Shown: positions 44,370 through 55,900 of the stretch, one piece after another
How positions within the stretch are numbered: the first letter of the stretch is position 1
Layout: each line of letters starts with the position of its first letter
Assembly (NCBI GenBank): GCA_003550325.1
Contig: QKWP01000101.1
Coordinates: forward strand, 361,254-425,253
DNA length: 64,000 bases
Direction of reading: 5' to 3'
Source of the DNA: Gigaspora rosea
Lineage: Eukaryota > Glomeromycota > Glomeromycetes > Diversisporales > Gigasporaceae
Notes under the pieces: generated by a model
The model's database searches: none
What the model was told of the DNA's origin: nothing
What the model saw: only the letters and a program-made list of their open reading frames with translations
Program-made: the position numbers and the translations under genes

Positions 44370-44991
44370 GAAAATAATGGAGTGTACCGGGAACGAGAGT
44401 GGATGGTTTTATTGGGGAATAAATTGAAAGCAAAATCTTAAAGCCAATTGGAGGACAAATCTAAAACTAATTGGGTTATGCGTTGGTACTTTCTCATGAC
44501 ATACATTTACCGGTTTCAATGTGATGCAAAATTTCTATTTTTGATGAATAAAAAGAATGTGTATACATGGGTTGATATGACATAATGACTAATTAAGAGT
44601 TGGATTTTGAACATAATTTAGTTGGAATTAAATAGGAAATAAACATTAACTATGTCGATCTGTGTACGTACGTACCTACGTTCGTTAAGTGTGAGAATCA
44701 ATGCAATTAATCCGGTTTATGATATCATTTCATGTATCATATGATTTAATGTGAGATCTGAAAATTCGATATTCTTTTTGAAGCCAGCGCCACTTATTTC
44801 GTAGGCAGTCACTTTACAGACAATATAGCTTACTACAGCAAAATAATATAGTTATTAGATGCAATGTAGCCAATAATGATAATGAAAATTATTTTTCATT
44901 ATCTGGCTGTAAAATTTAATATGTGCAATTCTGGGCCCCTTTGGGCCCAGAAATGACACATATTAATTTTGTTACCAGATAAACAAGTTAT
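44370..44991. other. unique AT-rich sequence
   Basis: No gene. Positions 44883-44985 contain a loose inverted pair (TTATCTGGCTGTAAAATTAA-like against TTACCAGATAA) around TTCTGGGCCCCTTTGGGCCCAGAA, a GC-rich hairpin centre. This could be a small foldback. Confidence 0.4.
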
Positions 44992-45192
44992 TACAAGTCA
45001 CTCTCGTTATAATGAAGTGATCCGTTCCATTAATAAAAATTTTTAAAAAATTCATTATATCGAGAGTTTTATTAGTAAATTCAATATATCGAGAGAATTT
45101 TATATAAACTGGCTTTGAACTTAACTTCACTATATCGAGATTTTAATTAGTCTCACTATATCGAGAGTTCACTATAACGAGAGTGACTTGTA
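44992..45192. mobile_element. pogo-like MITE
   Basis: The ends CAAGTCACTCTCGTTATAAT and complement are inverted with TA on each side. Subterminal repeats (TATATCGAGAG) recur five times. Non-coding. The CTCTCGTTATAATGAA style is typical of pogo/Tigger ends. Confidence 0.75.
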
Positions 45193-46324
45193 GTTGCATA
45201 ACATACAATAACAATGTTATCTGTGAGTTTATGGTGATGTGTTTGCCAAATGACTTGAATTTTTTGACGTAAGCTGTACCTTTTTTAAAAATTAAATTAA
45301 ATTTAGTATTTGTATATCTTAGTTAATTAAGTATTTAAATAGAGGCCTCAACTTTCAGCATTAGCTGCAGTAATTAGAATAAAGATAGTTTCATGTCACA
45401 AAAATTTGAGTCCTGTGATCAACAAGTCACTCACCTGTATTCGGCTATTTAATTTTACACTAATTATTCGGGTCTAAAAAGTTTGACGAATTTCTTAAAC
45501 ATAAAAAATACAGGAATATAAGGCCACGCAAAGGTAGGGTGCGGGACGGGTCGGGCCGGGCCGGGCTTGCTTAGACCCGAAACTCAGCCCGAAAATTATT
45601 TGTAAGCCCGAGCCCGGCCCGTGAAAAAAAAAGCCCGTAAAATAAACCGGGCCGGGCCTGATTTAAACTATAACCGACCCGGCCCGGCCCGCAGATTTAT
45701 ATGCATTACTAAAATTTTTTTACATACAGCTATTATCATAATTCCTGGACACCTATAAAAATTTGCCGAATGATATTTCGGCCGATCCGGTTAAGTTATA
45801 GATGTATTTAGTTTATTATTTAATATTTATTTAATGGTCTCAGGTTCATTTGGTTTCGATCAACTTACCAATAATTAAAACTTAATTCGCAGAGAATTAA
45901 TTTTAGGTGAAGTTATTTTGCAATCGATTATTCACGGACAAGTCCGTTTCACAAAAGTTATTTCACCAAAAAGCTAATTTCGCAGGCAAATTAATTCTAG
46001 TCATTGTCATTAGACTACTTAAGTTTAGGTTTAAAGTTGGTGCAATTTATTAACAAATTGTCGATACAATATATTGAATTAAATAATTATCTACGAACTA
46101 AGTTTTCAACATGCGTTTGTCAGTGAAATAATGCAGATGTAAATTCATTTATTTGTTATGGTCGATTGTTTATTTTTATTTCAAAAGAGTCAACAATATA
46201 ATTTAGCCACAAGAATAATGAGGATTGAAAATTAATTTATTACAATATTAATTATGTTAATGGATACGTAGCAACAAATAACGGGTTTATTCGGTGACGA
46301 AAGATTCGAAGGATCGTTTTTACA

Positions 46325-46543
46325 TTGCAATTAAAAAAAACATCTGGCTTTGAATTTAATGTGCTAACCTGGACCACGAAAGGGGCTCAGATTGCGAGCG
46401 TATTAAATTCAAAGCCAGTTGTGCTGTTATTGGGTGCGAAACATCTAGTAACGGTTTTATTTTTAACAAATAAATCACTTAGCTTAATCGAGCCTATTTG
46501 GCGTATAAATAGTACTTATATTATTAAAAAGAAAACAAAATAA
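46325..46543 (+). CDS. uncertain 72-codon frame inside the TIR element
   Basis: It begins MQLKKTSGFEFNV. The first half crosses the two arms of the GGCTTTGAATTTAAT hairpin, so that part is not natural protein. The end (RINSTYIIKKKTK, stop) resembles RMCSTFIIKKKPK near 34440-34480, with related 3' sequence. It may be a captured 3' exon. Low confidence as a gene. Confidence 0.2.
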   Translation: MQLKKTSGFEFNVLTWTTKGAQIASVLNSKPVVLLLGAKHLVTVLFLTNKSLSLIEPIWRINSTYIIKKKTK

Positions 46544-46587
46544 TGAAATAATATATTCTGTTTCAGAAAATTTAAATTTTAAGATGT

Positions 46588-46640
46588 ACTTATATAACGT
46601 TCCTGGTTTTAGCGCAACTGTGTCGCGCAGCTACCCTAAT
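46588..46640 (+). repeat. dispersed 50-bp repeat with CTGCG hairpin, copy 2
   Basis: CTTATATAACGTTCCTGG, then CTGTGTCGCGCAG and TACCCTAAT. It matches 34497-34545 apart from a few substitutions and small indels. Confidence 0.55.
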
Positions 46641-46899
46641 TCTTTAATTGTGATTTTCACTATGGTGTTAATGATTTGATTGGTTAATTTACTTGTTATG
46701 ATTTTGACGATAAGTTTGCCGGGTATTATCGGGCCCAATCGGGGTTTCTTATAAAAGCTTGAACTCGGCCCGATATTTAACAAGCCCGATTTGTGTTTGG
46801 CCCGAACAATAGCGGGCTCAAAATTATAGGCCCGAACTGGACCAAAGCCCGGCCCAGCCCGCAAGTTTCCGGGCTTAGCCCGGCCCGTCCCGCACCCTA

Positions 46900-47208
46900 A
46901 CTATTATGTTAAAAGAAATTATATATAACTTTAATGGTCGTATTATTCCTCCTTGCCAAAAAAGAAAAGAAGTCGGAATTTTAGTAATGCTGAGCTCTTG
47001 AGCCAAACCATAATGCTTCTCAATGTCAATTTCCCAAAATAATAAGTCTTTTTTTCTTTTAGCAACTCATCAATTTTTTCTTGTAATTGTCGACAAGGCC
47101 CACATCAACTAGCGTTGAAAATATCGTGATATCTCAAAAAGACATCGATTGCCTTGTGAGTATATTACAATTAGGCCACACCATGACCAATGCCCATATT
47201 AATAATAT
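46900..47208. other. sequence before the recognisable transposase
   Basis: Possibly the decayed N-terminal part of the Plavaka-type gene. A short reading TSVENIVISQKDIDCLV at about 47108-47160 could belong to it. I cannot support more. Confidence 0.3.
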
Positions 47209-49825
47209 TTTTAGACATATACTATGATAATTTGGCACCTACGGGAACGTTTATCATTCTTTAGGGACATATATATGCTATTCGGAAACATGCAACGATC
47301 AGATCAAAAGTTGCTTAAAACCCATTTCCTTATTGGATTGGTTCTATTGGGCACTATATAACGTTTAGAAGATGGGCTTATTATGAACACACTATATCTG
47401 ATATGGAGATGCTTGGATTATAGGTGTTATAGGATGCATCACTGTGGATTTACCGCAAGGTAATGATTTGGCAGGCATTAAGAGACACAATGCTCTTCAT
47501 GGCTGCCGAACATGCAATGCCTCAGTCGATCAGCTAACTGATTCAAGCTATAATTATATTGAAAATGCAGGTTTTAGGCATTGTACTACAAAACAATTCT
47601 TAGAAATTAAAAACCAGAAAACAAAGATAGGTAAAGAACAATTAGCTACTACGTATGGGTTGACAATGACTTCTGGATCTCTTAGTGCTCTTAAATGGGA
47701 TAGTCATTTGCAAACTCCACATGATATTTACCATTAAATGGGGTAAAGCCGTACTTTATTGGATGCAACATTTAATGTATTTAGCAAAAATGGTGAAGAA
47801 GCTTTTTTAACATGCTGAAAAAATATTGAAAAGCTGCTTGTTGGTGCCAACTGCCTAACCCACTACGGCATTGACAAAGCTTTATGTTCTCTGATGTTTT
47901 GAGACTAGCCATTTTAATGCCATTTATACTTAGACGTTTCTTAAAACCATGCCATATGCAAATGGATATTTTAAAAAAAAAAAAAATGGCAAGAAAATTA
48001 CAGTAAAAAACATCCCATTACGCAATTGTGCATTATTTGGACCACAGAGGCTAAAGCACTTAAGCTTGCTTTTTCACAAATTATGTCAAAATTTATTTAT
48101 AAAGAATTACAGGAGTCGTTAAAAAAAGAACACGATATCCTAATTCAGGTTAAGTCTTATTACAGTTAATTTTGCTATTTTGTATATTGACATTAATATT
48201 ATCCATGTGCATATGCTAATTTAAAAAATAGAGTAAAAAAATAGAATTAATTACATAATTTTGTTGCATATACTTTTAAATTAGTATATGTGCATATAAT
48301 ATATGTAAGCTTGTACTAAATAATTTAAATTTCATTAAAAATAGTTATTCCCCGAATAATTTACAGATTTACCTAAATCTTCGCATTAATATACACTTGT
48401 TGCAACATGCCCAAAATTTTGCAACAGTAGTGAATACTGCTGTAGAAGTAAAAGAAATGGTTCATCGAACCTTTAAAGCAATAGTTTCACACAAATAAAT
48501 AATTGTTGAACTTGATATTATTCGGTATTAGAATGTAATGCAAGCATTGAGACATGTTGTTGATGGTTGGAAGGATCCCCGATTTGATATTAGGCATTTT
48601 CTGATCTTACTACGGATTTAAAGCTTCATAAAATTTTTTCAAACTGGTACGCTATAGAAAGTCAATTGTTATATTCACGGGATGAAAAGAATGAAAACAA
48701 TGGTAATTTTAATATTTTATTGTACAATCTCGAAATAATGGATACTGGGTGTGGGCATTATTTGAAATAAGACATATATATCTTATACTTATAGTAGTGA
48801 TAAACTAACGATATAATACTTAATGGTGCATTCAATAATTTATTACTACTTGATAGAGTTTAATATATGCTTTATTTTAAATAGGGATTGGAACCGTTTA
48901 ACCGTTAAAAATTGCTCTATAGTTCCGGGCAGAATTATGTTGGTCATAGGCCGGAATTATTTTAATGCCAGCCAAATTAAACGGTTAAACGGTTAAACAA
49001 TTAAACGATTAAGAAAAATTTTAGGCGGTTCCAATCCCTAATTTTAAATAGTGCTCATGGCTTAATTAAAATAATGTTTGTTATTTCGAGATCATAGAAT
49101 ATTATATATATATATGCTGGTTAACTCTAATTTAAATGTGAAAATAAAACCGGCTCTAAACTTTAATTACTTTCTTAAAAATAGAGAATACCAATACCGA
49201 TATTATTTGTCATGATAGAACTTTACTAGTATTGTGCCTAAAGGGCAATGGAGTACTGTATTAAAAAATTAACAAGCATGGGCTTATCAAAAACAATGGA
49301 TGAAAATCATCCACTTTATCGGGTCTTTTTAAATCATACACAAAGCATCTTTGATTGAGAAACTGTTATTGAATAAGAGGCTTAAGTTTTATAATTACAT
49401 TGCATATACTACTGTATTCTCAATGCCGAAGGCCCTACAGTATTAGATTAAAATTTCATGTCGGTAATATTGTAGAATTAGCAACAAATTCTGAGGACAT
49501 TATTTATGCTAAGATTAGGGCAATATTTACACATCAAGCAAAAAATGGGTGCGATTATGCTTTTTTTCAATTTGACAGATTTCGAGAAATGAACCTTTCG
49601 AATCCAATACTAGAATGCCCATTTTATAAGGTTCAAATGTCTGAAGAAGCATGCATTTTTCCAATTAACTATGTCAATCGCATCCCTCAAGTGCATCTTT
49701 TACATGCTTGCACAAATATATGCGATAAAATGAATTGTTACTATATTTTAACCAATTTTTATTATAATGTATATACAACACTGAAATTTCATGGTTATAC
49801 AATACTTCGCAGACATGTTATGTAG
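47209..49825 (+). pseudogene. CACTA-like (Plavaka-type) transposase relic
   Basis: Cut-and-paste transposase remains, read in order through several frames. They run YGNVYHSLG (about 47239) and LFGNMQRSDQKLLKTHFLIG (about 47278). Next is DLPQGNDLAGIKRHNALHGC with RTCNAS in the longest clean stretch (47444-47737, ending LKWDSHLQTPHDIYH). Then come SDVLRLAILMPFILRRFLKP (about 47895), CIIWTTEAKALKLAF, LLQHAQNFATVVNTAVEVKE (about 48400) and VMQALRHVVDGWKDPRFD. The C-terminal part is open at 49400-49825 (IRLKFHVGNIVELATN, FFQFDRFREMNLSNPILECP). Together they follow the known order of Plavaka/CACTA transposases of fungi. Stops and frameshifts are many, so it is dead. A hAT-like MITE (48882-49040) split it later. 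I found no convincing terminal repeats. Confidence 0.7.
48882..49040. mobile_element. hAT-like MITE inside the transposase relic
   Basis: The ends TAGGGATTGGAACCG and complement are inverted. ATTTTAAA is perfectly duplicated on both sides (48874-48881 and 49041-49048), the 8-bp hAT signature. The inner part has TTAAACGGTTAAACGG repeats. It is a sister of 4531-4690. Confidence 0.85.
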
Positions 49826-50084
49826 TCATATTAATGGCTTTATTAATACATTATATATTTGTTTGTCCCCACGTGAGACATAACGATTAATCACATAAAA
49901 CTTAAAAAACTAGTCTAATTCATTTATGAAATCTACTCGTTTATCCATATAAGATAAATAAACGTGTACGTTGTAACAAATTAAAAATTTCAATTTTTTT
50001 ATTATTGTAAATAAAATTTTATTTTCGCGAATTTTGTCCGCAAAACTTCATAGAAAATCGTGATCATCCATATTTGGTAAAATT
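49826..50084. other. AT-rich sequence after the transposase relic
   Basis: Nothing recognised. The short pair ATTTTCGCGAATTTTGTCCGC and GATCATCCATATTTGG near 50025-50080 has no partner that I can find. Confidence 0.35.
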
Positions 50085-50776
50085 GTAAGGTAGCATAGCC
50101 CTTAGAGAAAAATGTAGCGAAGGTTAGTACCATCCTAAGAGCAATAATAAAGTAACGTAGTAGTCACTAAGTAATGTAGTAACAGCCAACTAAGTAGTGT
50201 AGTTGTGGTGGTGTAAATGTAATAGAAGGAAATTAGAATCTAACATGTATAAAAAGGCCTCCAGTTCACGGCCAAAAAAAAATAAGTTCAATTGTCATTT
50301 AATAAAGACTTCCATTATTACCATTAAATAAATCACATATTTCTTTCTGGTTAATAAAATTATACTTATCTTTGAATTCGACTTGTAGCTTTAATAACCC
50401 TTTTCATAACTCAATTCGACAGACTGAATTGACTCGTAACCTCGAATCAGTTTTATTAAAACTCGAATTCGACTTAACCCTATTTTGTTAATCCCTTGAA
50501 ATTATACACGTGACCCATATTGGCCTACCATAACCCTATAATAAAGTCTTTTAGTTTAGACTTTGCCTGATAAACACTGTCTCTTTTAGCTTTCCTTATT
50601 TTGCTAGTTGCTATAGAATTTACTTTACCTGTGTAGTAAGCCTCCTGTACCTATAGGAAATTCTTTAACTTACCTATATCACCCCTTTAGATATCACCTG
50701 ATTGATATCTGACTAAAATATCAGCCTATCTGAAACCTCATCATACACATTTTGATCCCACCTTCGATCAACATAT

Positions 50777-51448
50777 GGGGTGTTCTCTTTTAAAAGGGCC
50801 CATTTTTACATATATTTTATTTTGAGATAATTGAGTTTAACCATTTGTTTTGATTTTCAGACTGATCCAGGATTAATCAAATTTCACGATTTTAATTGGT
50901 TAAATATAACAGGTAACTATCGGGTAATCTTGTGATGTGCTTGGCCTTGAACAACTTTGTGTAATATTTCTTTTACATTATCTCTATTTTTTATTATGAA
51001 TTTAAAAATTTTGCGCATGTGCGCTATAGCGCACCTCATATGATTTGGTGTAATGTGAAATCAAAACAACCAAAATAAACCGTTTTTTTTGTTAGTTAGG
51101 GTTAGGGTGAGGTTAGAATAGTGTGTAGGCGAGAAAGGTGATTTTATAGTAAAATTTAGCAAGGAATTTTTTTTGTTAGAGCACAAGAGTGGTTTCATAA
51201 GCAAAATTATAAGCCACAAGCGATTTTGTAAAAGATCGCTATTTTTTTTCAATTTCACATTACACCTAATCCTATGATCTGATTGGTTTATTAGATAGGT
51301 GCGTTACAACGCATATGTGCTAAATTACATAAACCTTTTATTATACAAATCGACTTTAATTTATAATTTAAAATATCAATCATATCAAAATTTATATGAA
51401 TCTAACGAAAACTCAATTTTCAAAAAAATGTAAAAATGGGAACACCCC
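50777..51448. mobile_element. 672-bp TIR element with ATAT target duplication
   Basis: The inverted ends GGGGTGTTC are followed by CCCATTTTTACAT on both sides (after a 13-bp indel on the left) and by AATTGAGTTT. ATAT flanks both ends (50773-50776 and 51449-51452). The end and the flank match the pattern of the 7.3-kb unit at 14064-21323, so this may be its non-autonomous relative. A further foldback (51011-51328) sits inside. Confidence 0.65.
51011..51328. mobile_element. foldback MITE with TTAGGG-like core
   Basis: The arms GCGCATGTGCGCTATAGCGC-like and complement are followed by GGTGTAATGTGAAAT / ATTTCACATTACACC. The centre has GTTAGTTAGGGTTAGGGTGAG (51091-51111) and GTGGTTTCATAAGCAAAATT (51191-51210). 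It is of one kind with the element at 10325. The open frame at 51061-51258 is a by-product. Confidence 0.6.
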
Positions 51449-51818
51449 ATATTATTTTATTATTATTCTTATTGATATTATTTTATTGATATCCCCATAT
51501 TAGCATCACTAGTATTAGCATTTTTTTTATTATTGTGGTGATTTAGTAATAGATTAACTATCAGGTCCTTACGTATTGTATACTTGACCATTTTCTAACC
51601 CCATGATCTCTATATTCTTATATTTATATCTCTCTTACCGTACATGGTTGGAGCATAAATTGGCACTATTGTCTATATTGTTTTATCTGCTCTCCCAATC
51701 AACTATTACAATTGGTGCCAATTGTGTGGACTGAATAGTTATCCCCCATAAAGTTTTACAAATCTTTTCTATTATAACCAAACTGAAGAAGTTTACTTAC
51801 TCTCCAAAAAAAAGAACT

Positions 51819-52610
51819 ATGGCAAATCCTCCAAATTCTGCTCAACAACAGAATTCTGTTAATTCTCCACAGTATTCTAATCCAGTCCAAGCACTGAACC
51901 TGAATAATGCTCTGAATAATCTAGCGGCCCAGATTAGATTATTTACCCAACAGATGCAAGCTGCGCCTGCGCCTCTAATTCATGTGCCAAATCGGGAATT
52001 GAATCTTGCAGCTTACCCAGATTTTTTGGGCAGTAATTAAGATCCCATGACATAGCTTGATGAGATAGAAAAGACGTTTGCCGCCAACATAATTAACAAT
52101 ACTGGAAAATCCCTATTATTGTCCCTTATTTTAAGGGCTCCTCTGTTACTTGGTAGGTCACGTGTCAACCTATTAATGTTTGGGACGACCCTGCACAGCA
52201 AAATCAAAGTTTTCATCCTAATTTTACAACCCAATTTTGTACACCTACCCTGGAGGAGAAGTGGTTTGCACAACTTGCTACTCGAAAACAACAGTTAGAT
52301 GAAGATGTTGATACTTACTATACTGCTATCCAAGAGCTTCTACGCCGAGTTGAGTCAGAAAAACAATAGTATTCTGAAACAGCCAAGGCCCAAATTTTCC
52401 TAAATGGCTTCGACCTGAATTTGTTCTTTCTGTTGCTCCATCTACTTCTAATACTTTGCAAGCAGCTTATGAACAGGCTAGGGTATATAAAAGTGCCTGT
52501 AAGCAAAATCTATCTAATCCTTCCATACCCCTTAGTGCTCTATATACTGCTCAGGCTATTTCTTCTGCCCCTATAGAGTTATCCTTGCCGAGGCTACTTC
52601 AGAGATAGCC
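51819..52610 (+). pseudogene. Ty3-type retrotransposon gag relic
   Basis: An ATG at 51819 opens MANPPNSAQQQNSVNS, a Q/N-rich N-terminus, and runs to a stop at 52038-52040 just after AAYPDFLGSN. The same protein continues through in-frame stops and a frameshift. The readings are LDEIEKTFAANI, then (next phase) KIPIIVPYFKGSSVTW, INVWDDPAQQNQSFHPNF, TPTLEEKWFAQLATRKQQ and DVDTYYTAIQELLRRVESEK, then a third phase with APSTSNTLQAAYEQARVYKS. This is the layout of a Retrotrans_gag domain: the capsid-like protein that packages element RNA. There is no CCHC knuckle, protease or polymerase after it. The copy is broken by at least three stops and two frameshifts. Confidence 0.65.
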
Positions 52611-52700
52611 ATTGAAAACTTACTAAAGTAGTTAACAAGATGATAATCCAACTTCAAGAAAGGTGCTTACCATTAGCTGAAAACCATAATCAACTAGAGG
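52611..52700. other. end of the gag-bearing relic
   Basis: Sequence after the last gag reading. It stops resembling coding sequence at the edge of the ATCGATTATAAT cluster, which probably marks where the pol part was lost. Confidence 0.3.
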
Positions 52701-52970
52701 TTGCGATTGAATATGATATAACCGATTGCTTGGTCAAATCAGTTATGATCGATCACGAAATTTTGTGTTCAATCATGATCAATCAAACTCAATGATCGAT
52801 CATAGCCTTTTGATTGATTATAATCGATCAAAGGTCATAAAGTTAATCGATTATAATTAAAGATTCGAACTTGATATCATATGATTGATTTCAAAAAGTT
52901 AGTTTTATCGATTATAATTTTTTGATCGATTATAATAATCATAACTTTTAATCAATCATGATCAATTATA
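52701..52970. repeat. cluster of TGATCGATTATAAT motifs
   Basis: About a dozen occurrences of ATCGATTATAAT or its complement-like forms (TGATTGATTATAATCGATCA, ATCAATCATGATCAAT) in 270 bp, in both orientations. It is probably the subterminal repeats of a hAT-like element collapsed into a short foldback. Confidence 0.5.
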
Positions 52971-55900
52971 TGCATAACCAATTAGATTTTCTGACTATAT
53001 GTATGTCTGCAAAGTCACAGTCGCACAGTAGTCACACTAAAACCAGGAATGTATTAAGTATGCCACTACAAATCGTTTTTGAAAATTAATATTTATATAT
53101 ATATATATATATATTTTTATTAAGCAATATCTTGCCTCAGGTTTTATTATTTAATATAAGTAACACTGTACATTATATCGTGCAGTTATAACTACATTAA
53201 TTTTTACTAAACTAAGGCTTAGGCTACTTTACCTACGATCTAGGCTTGACTAAAAGCAGCAATTAAATTGCCGCTACTTAGTGGTTGAAAAGGAAGTGTA
53301 TAAATTTAAGAGAGGCCTATTGCCTGCCCTTAGCCAAAACTGATCAAAGACCAAGCTTATGCTGTGAAAATTTCTATATCCATTTACGAAGAGCTATTTA
53401 TACATTTTATAGAAAAAAAACACAGATTGAATACATGTTAAAGCTGAAGGTGATGATATGTTGTAAGTAGGTAGAAATGTAGTTGAAATAGACAGTTTTG
53501 GTCAGTTAGTCATGATGGTGGTAGTCAGTTGAAATAGTAGTTGGAATATATAGTGGATGGCTGGCTCGGTCACGTGTTTATGTTGCTTTATTATGAGGAT
53601 TAGTTTGGTAATGTGTATTGTTGTTGTATGATGTTGTAGGTCAGTAGGTTGATTTGGTAAATGGATCACACGGAATAGGTAACGTGTTGTGTTTGTTGCG
53701 TTGATTGGGTAACATGTTATTGTTGTTGTTTTGATTTGATGAAGATCATTCTGTTTTTGTAAATAATGATGTAATTGTTTAATTTAATGGGGGTAAGCTA
53801 GAATGCCCACTTTTGAGTAAATTTTTGTGTCGTTTTGTAAAGTGTATGTGTATTTAGTATTTGGGTTGTAGTAACAGTGGCTAAAAATTGTGATATAGTG
53901 TATATGGTTGTAACTCTAATAATAGAATATAGTTGTATAGTTGTATAATAAAGTGTGTTTACAGTGCTAGGTTTAGATAAAATGGTTGACGTACTAGTTT
54001 CTTTGCCGAACCAAAGCTACTAGTTGTAAAAGTAATATTTAACAAGTTTAGTAACAAGTTTACGCAGACTAAGGAGGAGTGGGTAACCAGCTTATAGAGA
54101 GTGGCGATAGTTGAAAAACATTCATGTACAGTATAACTGTATGTTTTTTCTTATGTAAGCCACTGAAAAATAGTTATGGTTAAAAACATAATAAAATAGA
54201 GATCAGCGAAAAGAGTTTCTTTTAAATTAATATATTTTTATTTTAATTATTGCAGTTGATGCTAACTTGAGACCATATAAAAAGTATGATTATATGAACG
54301 TTCCATATCTACTTGTGATATAGTAGAATCGTTTTACTATTGCTGTAACTAGTTATGACATAAGCTTTAGTTAGTTACAGCTTGAGTTGTAACATCTTGA
54401 GACAATTCTACTGCATCACTAATATCTACCCACAACAGTAAGATAACTATATGACATTGATATGCAAAACCAGAAATGAAAGGCAAATATAATTTACGGG
54501 TTTGAAATAAATTTTGTACAATTTATTTATAAGTTAATGGTTATCATGGTTTATATATTATGGTCTAGTATAATATAACATTGCCAAGTCCAGTTTTTAA
54601 AAACATTTACAAAATTCAATTTCGTTTTCTAATTAACTATTTTTTTAATAGTAGTATTTTCTAGGGATTAGTAAAATTACAGGAGGGACAACTCCAATAT
54701 TACACAAGTTTAAGAGTAATGCAAAAATTGTCACTTTATATAAAAATCATATAAATTCATATGTATCATGTTCGATCAGTCAAAGTCTTGATTGTTAATT
54801 TTTTTAAAATAACCTGTCTACTGGGATTTCTTTTTTTTTAAAACTCGAAATAGACAAAGATAAGTAATTAATTATAAAGAAATTTTATAACTGTTCTTTT
54901 ATTGTTAAAAAAACTGAATCATATATTCATGTCAATTATTGTAAGATAAAAGAAATGAAGGTAAGAGATCATACACATGACTCAAAGCCTATAAGTTTTT
55001 TTTTCATTATTAATAATATTCTTTAATATTATTATTTCTTTTTATACACCCAGGTCTAGATCTCCATTCCTCGGCTCCATTACACACTCCTGGTAATCTA
55101 CAGAAGATTGACAATCATAAGTATAAGTATTTTTTTTTTACTCTTTTTTGTTTTTTTATTTTGTATTAAAAATGTTTCTAATTCTTGTAGTTGTCCCAGA
55201 GTTTCTCTGGTGTTCCCCGGTTCTTGTAGTAACTTGACGGTGATTCGATGTAGAAGTTCATTGGCACTCTTGCAATGTTTCGATGACGATTCAACAACGT
55301 TCTTTGTGGTGTTTTGACATGGTAATTCGAGTTAATACTGAAAAAGTTGAAGAGGAGGATGCGATAGTGTTCTTGTGACAATTTGACAGTGTTCTTTGTA
55401 AGTAAAGTTTAATTCTGTTTACTTTAATGATTGTTTTCAGGACAATGTATAATTAACCAAAATGCTTACCCTTAGGACATAATGCGATAGTTAGATTTGA
55501 AACAAGCATGATAGTTAGATTTGAGTTATAGCGCGATTAAATAGGTTGGATTTAGTATTATAAATAGGGTTGGGTTTAAGACTAGGATTAAAAATATGTT
55601 CAGGTAATTAAAAGCGGAATTTTGTTAGAAATAAGGATTAGATTAGTATTAAAAGTAATTAGAGATCGATTTTTGAATAAAGACTATTATGTACTTTAAA
55701 ATCGTATAAAAATGTATAAATTAATAAATAAATGCTTTATTATAATATATATGCTAGTCAATTTTAATATTATTGATATAAAATATTAAATATGTGCTTT
55801 AGATAATAGCGTAAATAAAAAAGATGATTTAAATTATTAATTCTTTTAAGCAAAATATCAAACAATTAAATTAAAGTTCAAGAAGAACCTAATTATTAAA

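Larger units (their letters stand above)
45535..46899. mobile_element. 1.4-kb TIR element with GGGCCGGGC ends
   Basis: The ends TAGGGTGCGGGACGGG and complement are inverted over 16 bp. They continue into arms rich in GGCCCGGCCCG and AAGCCCG, much GC-richer than the surroundings. The middle is AT-rich and holds a hairpin (TCTGGCTTTGAATTTAAT / complement, about 46340-46420), an open frame at 46325-46543 that ends in STYIIKKKTK, and the second copy of the CTGCG-hairpin repeat. No transposase. I see no matching target duplication. The terminal style suggests hAT (inference). Confidence 0.65.
50085..51708 (+). mobile_element. possible LTR with nested MITEs
   Basis: Inferred from position, not from a second LTR copy. 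It starts TGTAAGGTAGCATAGC and has TATAAAAAGG at 50248 and AATAAA at 50301. It ends just before a TGGTGCCAATTG (51713) that could be a primer binding site, followed by a gag relic on the same strand. Removing the nested 672-bp element leaves about 950 bp, a usual LTR length. I see no 3' LTR in the window, and no pol. Confidence 0.35.

Noticed and set aside
43973..44433. Collagen-like GDTGGT protein
   Set aside because: The GDT triplets come from the 9-bp repeat, the frame shifts within the array, and three other frames over it are equally open.
52037..52506. Minus-strand frames over the gag relic
   Set aside because: The plus strand carries the recognisable gag sequence, so these are shadows.
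55108..55381. Overlapping open frames on both strands
   Set aside because: No recognised product, poly-T start and loose internal repeats. Not supported.
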